The notes under the pieces are model-generated. The model was not told the origin of the DNA. It saw only the letters and a program-made list of their open reading frames with translations, and made no database searches. From NCBI GenBank assembly GCA_013397845.1, contig VZTG01009363.1, positions 310,001 to 374,000 of the forward strand: a stretch of DNA of 64,000 nt. Direction: 5' to 3'. Below are positions 46,996 through 61,100 of the stretch, piece after piece. Both the position numbers and the translations under genes were made by a program. Each line of letters opens with the position of its first letter. Position 1 is the stretch's first letter. This DNA is from Melanocharis versteri. Its lineage: Eukaryota > Chordata > Aves > Passeriformes > Melanocharitidae.

Positions 46996-48660
46996 TAGGG
47001 ATGTGTCTCCTGTCCTGTTACTCTTTCCTCAGTAGCTAAGTCCAGTGTGGTGGCTGCAAAACTGGGCTTTGCTTTCTTACAGGACCTTCTGCAGTAACTG
47101 GATGTGTGTGACTGTAGTAAAAAAAGCATTTCAGTGCTGGCTACAGCCTAAAAAGCACTATCAAGGCTGTCAACCCACTCACCCCTCGGTGTCCCAGTCC
47201 CTTCTGAGGAGCTCATCCATATTTACAGGAAATAGTTTCACTTCTGTTGGCAGTGTGGCGAGTTTGTCTGTGCCTCGCTTGCTCAGAAAGGGTCCCTCTT
47301 CTATCCTTCCCTCGGGACACTGGCATCAGCTGTGGCCGTCACAGGTGGCTCTTCTGCCTTGCAGTTGTTCCTCCAGTGCCACCTTCCCTGCACAGCTTCC
47401 CCTGGGAGCACACCAAAGGCCTCGGGCTGTATTTTAAGTAAGTGGCATGATACTTAAAGGCAAGTTCTGCCCATTAAGGAAGCCCCCCAACAGTACTGGC
47501 TCTGTTCCTGCAGGCCCCACAGAAACACTACAGGCTCCTCCAGGGTTAAATGCTTGTTCTGCATCCTGTTACAGGGGAAGGAGGGATGGTGCCTGTGCCT
47601 GGTTGCTGCTTTGTGGAACTACATCCTCCCACTGTCATCCTCAGCTTTCCCAGCACTGAAGTTGTCAGTCACACCTGCACACCTCCACTCACAATATGCT
47701 CAAGTCCCTTAATCAGTTGAAACTGTTGAAGTTCATACCTTCTACCAAACCCTACCTGCAGCAGGAGCTAAGACCTGGGCTGTTATCTCCAATAGTTTTC
47801 CTGTATCTCTGCCCCTACCAACCTTCACTGAAGCACCCTAATCAAATTCCTAAACACATTTAAGTCCAAAGTGGGGCAGCAGGCACAAAGCTCTTATCAA
47901 TGGCTCTGCAGGCAGGAACTCTCCTTTGAGGTGGTAGCTAACGATGCTGGAAATACACAGGTATGAGTGAATAGCTGAAAAAATACAGGGAAGAGTTCAG
48001 TGGAAGGTATTTTCCAAACACTGACCCATTAGAGAGATCTTGTGAATGACAGACACACTACACAAACTAGCCACAGAACAATACCACAAAAATATCTCAC
48101 TTTTTGAGGGAAAAACAGCTTGTAACCATCTACAGACAACCATGGCCTTAAAATGAAACCTTCACAAAACCTGTGACAAAAAAAGTCCTTGTTTACCAGG
48201 ATTCAGGGGCATTCCTACATAGCCAGAAAATGAGAAGCTAAAAATAATCACTAGTAAAAACCAACATGGAAATCCCATGATTATTGACTGAACCAGTTCT
48301 TCAGTGGGGAGTGGGACAGCACTTCTTCCCTGGAAGTCAGTGCTGTGCCTTGGAGCGCCATCACAACAACTCTCCAATTTTACCTCTAGCAAGCAGATTT
48401 GACAGTCCCCAGCTCCCATCACCCCAAGGGATGACTCTGAAGTCCTTCACCCACAGTCCTTCCCTGCTGTGAGGAATGACGCTGCCAATTCTCTGTCCAA
48501 TGGGAGTGACCCGAGTTCTGCTGGTGCCGAACCCTCCCAGAGCCTGCACCAAAAGCTGCCTTGACTCTCCATCCTCCCCTTTATGTTCTACCACCAAAGA
48601 TGAAACTCCCTAGTTCCAGGCCAGGGCGACTAATCCTTTTCTCAGACAATCTGGACAATT
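46996..48660. other. Interval between convergent USP14 and THOC1 3' ends
   Basis: About 1.7 kb of sequence with higher GC than the introns. The open frames at 47045-47437 and 47447-47659 have no recognisable product. Parts may be distal 3'UTR of either gene. Confidence 0.55.
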
Positions 48661-48828
48661 CAACAGTATTATTAAAAAGCTTTATATCATTTACTGCACA
48701 TAAAATACCTATCAAAAATCTGTTACCTAGCGACAAAAGTAACAATTATCAATGGCAAGCACCAGAAGAGTCACAATTACCGAGACCCGCAGCCCCAAGT
48801 CAGTCAGTCAGTCGGCACCTGAGGCGAG
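48661..48828 (-). other. THOC1: THOC1 3'UTR (short)
   Basis: It contains a short (CAGT)n run (about 48800-48814). No AATAAA occurs on the minus strand here; the best candidate poly(A) hexamer is TATAAA (plus strand 48681-48686), then gctttttaataat. The 3' boundary is approximate. Confidence 0.5.
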
Positions 48829-49124
48829 TTAGCTGCTGCCTTCGGTGTCGTTGGTGAGGCTTTCGGCCAGGTCCCCGAGCCCGGCTTTGGTCAGCGCCGT
48901 GAGCAGGTTCTCGGGGGTGGCGTGAGCGCCCTCCTGATCCTGCCAGGCCACCAGCAGCTGCTTCGCTCTCATCTTCACGTCCTCGCTGTCCAGCTCAATC
49001 TGCCGGATATCAGACTCCTTCATCTCCAGGTAGGGGGCCAAGGCCTTCCACTGCTCCCCCAGCCTGTTCGCAAAGGACTCGATCTGCTCGCCCGTCATGG
49101 CTTTGTCCCGTTGCACCTCTGGAC
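48829..49124 (-). CDS. THOC1: THOC1 exon 21, death domain and stop
   Basis: After completing Ser it reads PEVQRDKAMTGEQIESFANR, LGEQWKALAPYLEMKESDIR, through QLLVAWQDQEGAHATPENLL to ESLTNDTEGSS and TAA (48829-48831). The death-domain fold is a family assignment. The last residues differ from human (NDNETNS). Confidence 0.96.
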
Positions 49125-52100
49125 CTGGGGAAAACAGAACGAATCGGTGAGACACAGGCAACATCTCCAGCCACTGCAAATGAATCTTCCCTGATCTGCC
49201 CCATTTTACATCTTCTGTTTATTTACTGACAGACTACACCTTTCCTGTAGCTTTTCAGACCTACTCAAGCACCAAAAGCAGATTTTTACCTGGTTTCAAT
49301 AGGAATGTCCCTTAATACCCGTAATGAAGAAAATCTTGCTTTTTATGTTATCTCATATTGAGAGAGAAGTGCTAAAGTCTTAAATACATCTGAACTGCCT
49401 CCTCCAAATGAAAACAAGGATTTTGACAGGCAGACTAGTTTTCAACACAAGTCAACTATAACATTAAAATACAGAGTAATCTTTAACATTTAGCTGTGTT
49501 CTGGAATTTTTTAGTCACCTTACTCAAAGTCAACTCAGGTAAAAAAACCAAACAAACCAGCCCAGTTTCATTCCCTTTTTTCTCCTGTTCCTATTGGCAA
49601 CAGGACTGCGACAGTAAATTTCATGTGTAGTCAATACTTTAAGGACTTTTCTGTCATTCTGGCATTGACATAAAAACCATGGAATACTAGGCTCTGCTGA
49701 GAAGCCAAGTGCTGTAGTGATTACACAGGTGGGTTTGCACATTCATAGCTTATCATAGTCTACAATCTATGGCTTACCACCCATGTTTATTTCACAGTTT
49801 TAAAGAAACACTGAAGATTTAATTACGTAGAGAAATTAATAATATTGTTAATTTTTAATAAAACAGAAATATTTTATTAAAAATCATCTCTTATTAAAAA
49901 TGAGTCTCTTCTCATGCCACCTGAAGAGACAGTTGGCATGGAGTAGAAGTTTCAAGTCTCTCCAGTACTTATCAGTCACATTCATTTATCTGAAATAACG
50001 TCACATCGAGGGAGAAGGACAAAAGATGCCGAACAACAAAACAGTAAAAGCCCTCAGATCACTTCCCTTATGTCAAAGCACAGCAGACCATGGCTCTGCC
50101 ATGGTTGCTTCAAGACAAGGTTTAAAGCAAGATGTAAATCCCACACAGTGACACCACAAAGGCTGTGTGAATTAGCATGAAGCTGAAGAGGAAAGAACTT
50201 CTCTACTATTGGCAAGGAGACTGTGGAGAAGGTCAAGCGCTGGATGGAAAAGGGCAACACGAGAGAGATTCACAGAGGCCCACAGGTGGCTTTCCACTGA
50301 CAGGAAAAAGTTTTCAACAAAGCTGCCAGAGGTACCCAGCATTTGGCTTCCATGCCCTCCATATCCCATCTGCTCATGCTGGATCCAGGAGCCGGCACAC
50401 AGAGTTACAACACACAAGGGAGAAGGTGCTGTGAGATGAAGGCACAAATGAGGATGCAAGAGGGCAGATTCACAAAGGAGATGGGGAAGGACACATAGGA
50501 GCAGGACATGCCTGGATTAAAGGCAAGAGACAAACAGGAGTGAACTGTGGAGAAAAATGGGTGAGATGACGTTTGTCAGGAAGGTTGCCCTTCTCACAGA
50601 GAACCTTTTGCCTTTAAGGTATTGTAAATGAAGAGGAAGTAAAGATTTCAGAGTTGGAATATATCCATTTTTGAAAGTCCCACAACTACACCCCAGGACG
50701 GGCTAGGGGAAAGTGCTTACCCCAGTGATTAAAGCGCAGAGAGAACAGGGAAGTGGGTGAGGAGCACTCACACAGCTTTTACACAGCTGGTATTTCAGCC
50801 ATGAACACTCAGTGACACTGGCAACACACACCACATAGCAGAAGAGGTGGAAGAGGCTCCTAATGAAAGTGCTGATCCAGTAGGTTGGATGCTTTCAGCA
50901 TTGCAGGCCAGGACACTGGGGGGCTGCTCCCGGTGCCCCGTGTCCTGAAAAGGCTGCGCTTTTTGGTATGAATGCACTTGGGTAAGCAGGACTGATGGCC
51001 CTCAGTAGGAACTATGTTAAAACACAGATTCTGCAATATACATCAAGAGAAAAACTGAAAAGACTGAGAATATTCAAATCTTACTTTCATTGTTTTCCTT
51101 TAATAAAGCATCATTATCTTCCTCATCTTCATCTTCACCTGTTTTTATTTCTTCAGAAGGAGGCTACAATGAAAGAACTAAACATCACTGGATGAATTTT
51201 GTGTTCAAAGAGAAATTCTACAGCTCTGTGCTTGTCTCTGGAATGTGTGTTAGAATGGAAAGACTGACATGATCCCACATGAGAATTAAAAATCCCCCAC
51301 AGTCTCCTAAACACCAGTAACAAGTTCTAATAAAACATATTACTAACTAAAAAACCTAATAAAAGCATCCACTGACTTCACAGGATTCTTCCTTTTCATA
51401 GCAACAATAACAAAGCATTCCATAGTGAGCTTTATCACTTGCTTAAAAAAACCCCAGCCAACCAAATTTGAGATCACTACTGACGAACATTTTTTTAAAA
51501 TCATTATTATAGTTATTAACTAATTTTATTCCTCACTTGGGAATTCCCCAAAGTTTATGTACTTTTAGACTTCTGGAATGTGGCAAACGAATACACAAAC
51601 AACAAACTTTTCATTCCCTCATTTAGCTACTGATCAGCCAAAAGATTTCATCTTTTTCTAGATTTCAGCCACGGGCCTTAAGCACATATTTGTTTCTTGC
51701 CATAGCTTTTGGCACATGAAGTACCATCAGGAATACTGAATACAGTCATATCTTAATGCATTCAACAAATTAAGATACATTTGCCCTCCCCACATTTTTT
51801 CTAAACTTGCTATTAGCATACAGTTAGCTCTGATGGCTGGACGAACAAAACAGCCATATATTAAAATCCAACCTTTAGACCTCAGTAATTTCACATAACA
51901 CATAAGGAAGGTCTCAGTAGAGAAGCAGGGGTTTGTATCTGCAAGACATTGCTGGGTTGTGTGCTAACTCAAAGGTGTAGAAAGTGCCCCTTCGCCAATG
52001 GCAGCATCTCTTATCGTGTATACATTGTATATATTATATATATATAGTATATATTATATTATATGTATATATACACACTCCTGCCTACCAACAGGATTGC

Positions 52101-55100
52101 CACAGCTGATTTTTTCACAGAATACAAGGCAGGGCTCAACAGTTACTCAGTTTATTGTTACTGGGATCTTCAGAGATTAATTTTATTTGTAATTTTTACT
52201 TTACTGTACAAACTTTTTTCCTGGCTTCCCCCCTGCCCCCCGCTCTGTCCCCATGTACCAAATGGACTGCAGAGAGACAAGCAGAAGGGGAGTGAATTCA
52301 GCATTTATTATTATAGCATAATATTACTTACAGGCAGCTCCTTGGCTAATTTGATTACCATGTTTTCTAGATATTCAGGTAAACTCTTGAATTGTTGGTT
52401 TGTTGGCTGGAAGAAGTGGGGACTTCTGCGTGCCAGAAGTCTCAGTGCTCTCCAGCCATAGTTAGAATTGTTCACAGCCCTACAACAAAACACAGGTTTG
52501 ATTACTAAAGTCTGGCATCTATAAAAGCACAGAGAAAGATCTGAGACATTTAGTAATATATTTCTGTCCAAATTTAAACAGTTTTTGTACATTTCTGGAG
52601 TCCTACACGGATACTAGTCTGTTTTCTTCAACAATCCAAACATGAAAGAGATTAAAATCAAGTGAAACACAGCAGAGAAGGACATACTTATACTTATTTT
52701 CAACCATGTTTTCAGGGTCTGCTTGTTCAATAGCCTCTTCAAAAAATTCCTCCAGTGTTGGCATATATTCCCTAAAAAAAAAATCAAACAAGGAGGTTAA
52801 AACGCTTCACAAACTTCTCTAAAATAGACAGTTTTTGTTCCTTCAGACACATCTCAAGCTCATCCACTAAAGAGAAAAAAACAAACCCCAAACCAACCCA
52901 CTCAAATTTAACAACTCTAAACAGAAACTGTTTGATACATGTTGCTATGAAATTATTTACTGCATAACTACAGGAGTGTGCCAGCAGTTGCTAGTACTGC
53001 CTGTTATATAGATTTAAACCTCCTGCCATACCAAGAGGTGACATCAACATCTGTCAACAGCATTTGCACAGCTCACAAGCGCTCAGGAGTCTAAAATGGT
53101 TGCTAGTTTTGTGCCATTTGACAGCGTCGGTAAAACATGGCTCTCCCTGCCACCCCCCACCTCAGTTCCATCTGCTCTCGGAACCGCTTGTGGTTGGTTC
53201 TGACAGGTACTCAAAGCCGCACAAAAGGAACCCTGACCTAAAAACAGAACAGAAATGAAATTTCACACCATCAGGACAGTTTGCTGCTGAGAAGACTCTA
53301 ACCAAGAAACACAGATTGCGTAAGAGCTGCAGGTTGCTGAGAGCCAAGACTCTCAGTGGTGCAAAGCAAGCTCGTAATGATCTGTGCTTCTACCTAATGC
53401 TGACAGAGAAACACCTACTTCTGCAAGGGAGTCTAGTAACAAGCTGGAGCAGGGGGTGAAGCACACTGGTCCATAAATTTGCCTCAATTTTGTTTGGAAA
53501 AAGGCATTTTGCCCAGGGCAGCAGTGCCCCGTGCATTAGCACTGACTACTGGAACCAAAGCCAGCACCTTGAAAACCCATCTGAGTTCTGCCATACTGTC
53601 CCCAGAACAACCATCTAAGAAGGGCACAGCTAAGGAAGTATTACCCCCTTTGAATGGAGATGTGAGGAACCAAAGCAAAAAGCTACACTCACTTGACCAC
53701 GTACAGTCACAAAGCCCATAATAAAAACTTGGAACTGAATACAGATCCCGTGGGATCTATTTCCTGTTTACAATGGCATGCTTTTTCTTTGTTTATCTCC
53801 ATTTGTTTAGGGATTTATTTTTATTTATTTTTAAAGACATTGCAGCACAATACAGTCACACACAGGGAATCAAAAGCTCTGGTCCCAAACACAACTCCAC
53901 CTTTATCCCTTGGCCTAGTAAAGGCAAGTATCCTGCCAGAGGTCTTCCTGTACATCCCAGCCTCACAAGAAAGGAGGGCACTTCCTCTGCAAAGCTCTGA
54001 ACCTCTGGAAAAGCAATTCCTCCACTCAGGATATCTGCACACCTAGCACCTCTCCCCCACGACTAGCAGAGTTCTCTTTGGGAACTGTCCCATTCCTTCT
54101 CCAAATTTTCTTACTCTGTATCATGTCTGCACAGTAAAAGACATTTTGGTATCTGTAACAAACAAAATGATGTAGCAGAGTACATTTTAGGTATTTCCCA
54201 CAATTGTGCAAGCAGAAGGGACGACCAATAATTGCATTTTTCTGCATCTGCACCACGAGCAGATCTGGTATGTGCTGGAACAATGCCTGGTAGCCAATTT
54301 CCTCTTATCTAGCATTGTTTAAAGCACAGGCCTGCTCGAAAATCATAGCCAAGGAACATGCAAACTTCATCAGAGCCAGACTTGGCAATCTTCCTTCATT
54401 ATATAAGGTAACTAATTATACAATCATGCTCTACAAAATGGGAGTTTTCATCTGGTTTTCAGCTTAGGTTTTACTTTACTAAGCAATGAAAATTACTGAC
54501 AGCATAAATACTTGAAGAAGTGAGGAAAACCTGAAGGAGATTTCAAGGCAAGGATTCATACAACCACCTTCTCTCAAGAAGGTGTGAAATGCACACCTCC
54601 TAAGATCATCTAGTACATTTTCCTTATGCTAATTTGGCATAAGGAAATTTGTAACTCTTTGGTAACTCTCTAATTAGAGTGCTAATTAGTTAGCTTTAGA
54701 CAACGACACACCAATTTTTTACCTACCTACTCTCAGATTTACAGGCTTCCATGTTATCTGGACATAAATTCCAAAGGCGGGTCAGTTCCTCACTGAAAAG
54801 AAAAGCATAAACATGCATTCGTTATGTTCATCATTCTACCATTCCACATTTCTGGACTGTTTTAAATGATCTATAAAAGATGCAAGTTTTAGAAGAATGA
54901 CATATCCTTTGGCTGTTCTTTGACAGTTCCAAAGTAAGGATGTTTGAAAATTGTTGTACAGAAAAAACAGTGGGGGGGAAAAACCCCAAAGACAAAACCC
55001 CCCAAACCAACTAACTAAACCAAACCCAGAAACTCTGTAAAGGAGAAAGAATCCAACATACTTCCCCATAAGGATTTTTTTGTTTGATCCTTTTCCTAAG

Positions 55101-58100
55101 AAGTCCTCTGGAGCTGGCCTCTTTCTCACAGGTCTCATTGGCTTAGAATCAGGAGGTCTAAAGAAAAAAAAAAAAAGGATGCTCTTGAGTATCAAACCAT
55201 TAATATCTCAAAAACAAAACAAATTATTTCACCTTCACCTTTCACCTTGAGATGGTGCCAAGTTAAATCATAATGAAAGGACTGAAGGACAGTGAGTTTA
55301 AGAGTGGAAGGAGGCAGTGGGGAAGAGGAGAGAGAAGGCAAAGTAAAGATAAAGAAAGGATTCTGCCGGACACCAAAATTAGTTCACTCAAAAATGTAAA
55401 GGTCTACCGAGTCCTGATAAAGAGAAGGAAGCAAATCACATTTGTGCCAGCAGCACATGTAAGTATGATCTACCCTGCTGCTGGGATCATCTGCTCTATG
55501 ATTGCAAGGTCTCTTCTCCCAGCTGCACCTGATTTCATGGGATCAGAGAATGGGGATCCCAGAGCACTGAGGTTAGGGCAAGACCTACCCAAGCTGAAAG
55601 TCTGGATGAGATCTAAAGGAGACAGAATATTTATAAAAGTCAAATTTCATATTTTTACATCCCCACAATTCCCCTGCAACAGTAATGTCTCTCTTCTAAT
55701 AGCCCCCTTCCTTTTTTTGCAAACAACTTAAGTCATATAGAGGTGGCTGCACCTCATCTCTCCAATAAAAGGAAATCTCCAAAGAGATAATGACCCAGAT
55801 GCTCCTTACTACAAAGAGGCTACAGTCTGTGTGTACAATGAAGAAGGGTGGAAGACAAATGTTTGGTCACCCCCTCAAGGTAGTCAAGTAGACACACAGA
55901 GTCAAAGTTCAAGTTTTGCCACTAGCTATCAACTAATCATATAGGAAACTTTCAGTGGTGAAAGCCTTCTAATTGTCATTTCCCCTAAGGCAAGTGATCA
56001 CCATCAAGTGGCAAACTAACAAATAAATTGCATAAGAGAACTGTTACACAAACTCCAAGTATGCTGCCCTGACAAAGCCACAATACCAAAGGCTTCATGA
56101 GAGGCAATCCAAAGGGGTATATGGGAAAGTCAGGCACTAACCTCTTCAACCTAGGGTCTGCTGAAAGCTGGAGGGGACAAAACTTGCTCCAGTCTCCTCC
56201 ATCACTGGATCCTTAGTACCACAAAATGTTGCCCTGAGACAATGAGGAATGCTCTCCTGACAGCCCACACACCCATCACAGCCTCTTCCCCAACACACCA
56301 CAAGCCTTCTGACTTTTGGCAGAAATCTAAGAGCATTCTGCTCTCAATAAAGGGACAGGCAACTGTACAGATCTCCAAGCTGTGTGAGTGGTTAACACTC
56401 ATACGCGTTGGTACGTGGGTACCATATTCTGAAGTGGAACCACCATTTCAAACAAGCAGCAGAAAGCTTCTGTTTCGTAACACGGTTACCTTTCTTTCAC
56501 AAAGCTTGGGCAACCCTCATTTTTCCATGAGTTCCAGTTTTCTTCAGTATTTAATATATGCTGTAGAAAAACACAAAGTATTGCACGTTATTAGGGTCAT
56601 AAGCACATTCAGAGTTGACCCCGAAGTTTTAAACTGAGCTATTAAAATTAAGGGGAAAACTTTGTTCTAGGTTGCATGTTTCAGTCACTATCTTGAAGAT
56701 CATCAGTATAATCTCACACAACTGGTTTAATTTATTCAAATATAGTGTAACATCTTTCTTCAAAAATCGTGGGGAAGGCTTTATTTCCCCTGGTCGAGAC
56801 AAGAAAATAGATGCAGCCAAAGTAAAGGAAAAAAGGAAAGCAAAAAGACAACTTCTTGGGTTTTTATTAATTTCACTTGTATTTTATTTCCATGTCTTTG
56901 AGCATAGGACTCCTATCTGCAAAAAGTCTAAATTTTTTTTGCTTTCCAATAACCCATCCTCCTGTATGTACACATGCACATATAGGCGTATTTCCATTTG
57001 TCCCCATGAGAAGGAAGAAAAGAATATTAATGAAAATATGGGATAAAACATGACTACAAAATACAAAGACATAAGACCCTTTTTTACTGAGATGAGGTAA
57101 AAGTTCTCTCAGATTTAACAGCTGTGTTCCAAAAGCTAGTTTAAGCTGAAACTGCTTTTTTATGTGCTATATAGACTTTGTTCAGGCAGGCATCAAAATA
57201 CTTACCTCTACCATTTTTGAGAATCTTTCTCCATCTGGAGGATTTTCTGAAAGAAGCTATGAATGGGAGAAAAGAAAGTGAACTTTTTGTGTTATATCTG
57301 TAGCAGAATATGCAGGAAAAAAACCCAGAGAAAATGGTGGTTACTGCTTTGGAGGTGGTTGATACAATATTACGTGCTTAATATTTTTCCATGTTATTTT
57401 TATGAAAGTAGATACTGTACCAACCTGGTAGACTGCTTTTGTAGTATCTTCAATCCAAAGAGACTGTTCATCTGTTAGAACATAGTTTGAACTGGAATTG
57501 AAAAACAAAACAACACATCAAAAAGTGTGCTGAGGACACATAATTTACACTACACATCTTCTGAAGGGTGTTAGAGGGGATCTGAGGAAAGTACTTTGAA
57601 TGTGATCTGCTCTGGTCCCAGGGACTGACCATTTATTAGTTTGTGGAATTAATTAGATGTGCTTGGGGACTTCACTTTCAAGGTTTAGATTCATCCAATA
57701 GGAAGCCCATTTGAGTGATTCAAGATCACACCTTGATGTTGGACCCAAAACACAGCAAATGGGCACAATGAAAAGATTTATCTCGAAAACACTCACCAAG
57801 TGTTATACTACACTATTTGTATCTCATGCCATCCTTAACCATAAGTGATTGTTTTCAATGAACATTTTAATGAATTGACATTGAAATGACTGTCACCTCA
57901 ACAGGAATGAGCTGGAATTCAGAAAACCTGAATTCCATTCCTTTTCTGCCATTAGACTGCCCTGATAAATAATCTGTATAATTAGGATAATGATCCTAAC
58001 CTAGTTTACAAAGTTCTTTGAGAGCTGTTTACACAGCCGGTGAGAGACAGCTGCCTTGTTAAGGATGTTAATTATTGTGTGCACATATGGCCAGGGCACA

Positions 58101-61100
58101 GGAAATGAACAGAGAAATGGGATTTTCTTCAGCGTAACGTTAGAGACTAGGAACAGATGGGGCTTGATTCTATCCCATTAATTTATAAAAGCAACAATCA
58201 CCATTGTTATTTCTTGCCACTTTACACAGAGTTCTGTAGCACGCTAAGGAAAAACAAATCAGCAACCAATGCCACATTGCAGAGTCAGTGCAGATTCAAA
58301 ATGATGCCACACGCAAGCACCTTGCACTGGTCAAACGACTTGGTGCTGCCAAGGAGAGTCTCCTTCCCTCTCATGGCTGGCACTCACTGTAAGCAAGTTT
58401 TAATGGCCTCTACTTCTCTGAGAGCCCACAACTCACCAACTTGGCAGAAAACCTACTCTGCAAAGATGAGCAGATTGGTTTTTTGCCTGTATAGTAAATG
58501 GTACAAGTTTAAGTAAGTCCAATGAACACTAGAGCAAGGGAGGGCAAAGAATCAGACAGAGAAACAGAGAAATGAATGAGACCTCTGCTTTCCTGCTGTA
58601 AAATAACTTCAGCCACACCCTGGATTTACCAATCCAAGGCTCCAAGTTCCACAAGAACCCCAGAATAAGTAAGCAAACTATCTAAAAATATTTTGGTTTA
58701 TCTCCAAGTTCCTAGCTCCCCACGCCCAAAACACAAAATATTTTCACATTACCTTTTAAATTTGACTTGTCCCTTTAGATACTGAAATAGTATTAGGTAC
58801 TGCAACAAGATGTGACGGCGGAAGTTACTGTCACTCAGCTGCAAATCCATCAGCTAAACAACAACAAAAAAGCAACAGATCTATAAATATTTACTCTCTT
58901 TTAACTTCTCTTTGTAAAGGTAACATTACAAATGAAATCCAATAAACAAATGGCAGCTTTACTGAAGACACTTATTCCAGAAATAGAAGCCCCCAAGTCA
59001 TTAATTAGGCAATCCACTAAGAATAAAACAGAAAAAGGAATAGAATAAATCTATCTAAATAAAGTGGCCAAACAGTGTAATGGGATGCCCAGAGAAACTG
59101 CGGAGTCTCGGCTAGACACAGTGCTGATCAACTGCTCCAGCTGAGAGCTTTGAGCAGGGAGGCTGAACCAGACATTGGTTCCTTCCAACCTCAACTAGCC
59201 TGGGATTCTGGAAGGGAAATCACGTACCTTTTCACTAGTTAGGAACTTTGCAAAATATACATGTTCTCCTCCTGTTTTTAGTTCTTCCAACTTTTTTCGG
59301 GAAGCCTGAGTATCGTCCAATTTGTAACTTTTGAAAACAGCCAAAACTTCTTCTGAGTACTATGAAACAAAGTTGTTTACCACATGAAAACAATACCAAA
59401 CTTTTGTAGTTATAGAACTACATTAGACTTAAAGACAAGCAATTAAACAAATCTGTAAATTTGCTATCAGCCCATTGAAACAACCCATTTCTTACTCATG
59501 TGTAGGACCTCTCTGAACACCACAAATGAAGCGAAAGTGTTATCGCATCAGAACATTTAATCATATGGAATATTTAAAGTATGCTAAGAAAAACAATGTT
59601 TTGGGTTGTGAAGAGTGATTTGTTGTTAAAACATCATGAAGAAAAAAGGTTCACATGATGAGAGTGCTACATCAAAAAATTTCACCTGAAAGACCTAAGT
59701 CTGGCCTTGATCAGTTTCTGAACTGCACCTGTGGTGGCTTTTCATGTTTTTTTTTTTTTGATCCCATTAGTTGATGTCATTAATTAGAGTTGTATTAGGA
59801 TGTCTGAGCAGATGTCACCTCTTATTAACAGAGCACAGAGAATGAAGATTAAAAATAAACTAGGCTACTATGAATTAAATTAATACTGAGTGACAAATTG
59901 TGAAGAAACAGTACCTCAGCAATAAATCATCCTCAATATTCATACTAAGCAAAACTGAAACAGCTGGCTGAAGGGGACATTCAAGTCATCACTTCTTTAA
60001 AGAGATTTGCTTCATTAGAAACCAATAATCTTTAGGATCCCACTGGGATCAATATGACTACTCAAAAAGAAGAGCTAGGCCTAGACAGAGCTGTCTATCA
60101 TCTCAGGGTAAAAACCCACCCAAACCCACAAGTTCTGCTTTTTGCAGCTGATAAACCAAAAAAAAGGTACTTCTGGGACTGTTGCAATATACAAAGTATT
60201 GCTGATATTGACTTACACAAATTATATTAGCGGGTTTACTGTACATTTTAACACAACACGTTTGTTTAGTGCAAAAGGCTCACTTGAGAAAACAGCAAAA
60301 TGCATTTCCCCATGCACTACCACTTTCCAGTGGCCTGAGCCTCTGAACTGTTCCATGCTTATGCAGTCACTGCTACTCGTGTAAACAACGACCTTTACTT
60401 AGGCTGAATGGTTGAAAGCATGAACTCAGATTACCTTAAGAAAAGTTTTCCATGACACCTTCTCATAGCACTGCACAGGATTTCTAAAATAATCTTGAAG
60501 CGACCAGAATTTTCTATACAGGTTATAATCTATTGGAATAGAACTGTGGAAAAAATAATGAAAGAAAAAAACATACTGAAAAGCAATATATTAAATTCAA
60601 GTTCACTCAGGAATGTACAACCCCAGAAAATATCATTCGTTTTGGAACTAAATTAGTGAGTCAGTAATGAACCCTCACAAGAAATCCGTAACTCAGAATT
60701 TGTCCTTGTAAGAGTTTTCCATTCAGTCTATTCACTTTATAAAGCCTTGCTTCAGCTTTTAAAATTTCTGCAGGCTCACCAACTTGTTGGTGCTTCATCA
60801 TCTCCCATTTCACCTTCTTCTACGTCCATCCCTTCTTCCCTCTCCTCGGTGTGCTAAACAGGAAAAAATTATTTAAGATTTATACAAATGCCACTACAGT
60901 CTGCACAGAGCTCTCACAGTGTTGTTTACTGTAAACATTCAATTACCTATTAGATCAGAAAGCTTAAGCTGGTAACTGAAAAGATCTCTGAAGTATTATT
61001 ACTGTCAGATGCGCAACAAATTCCTGCCTTAACGCAATGGTAGCCTCACTTCTCCTGAAAAAAGCTGAAGAGACAGCTCTATCCTCTGCATACTGTGGGG

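Noticed and set aside
47045..47437. 130-codon frame downstream of USP14
   Set aside because: No recognised product, overlapped by another open frame. It may be distal 3'UTR.
55273..55731. 152-codon ATG-started frame antisense to THOC1 intron 15
   Set aside because: No recognisable homology, no promoter or poly(A) context, and lies wholly inside an intron.
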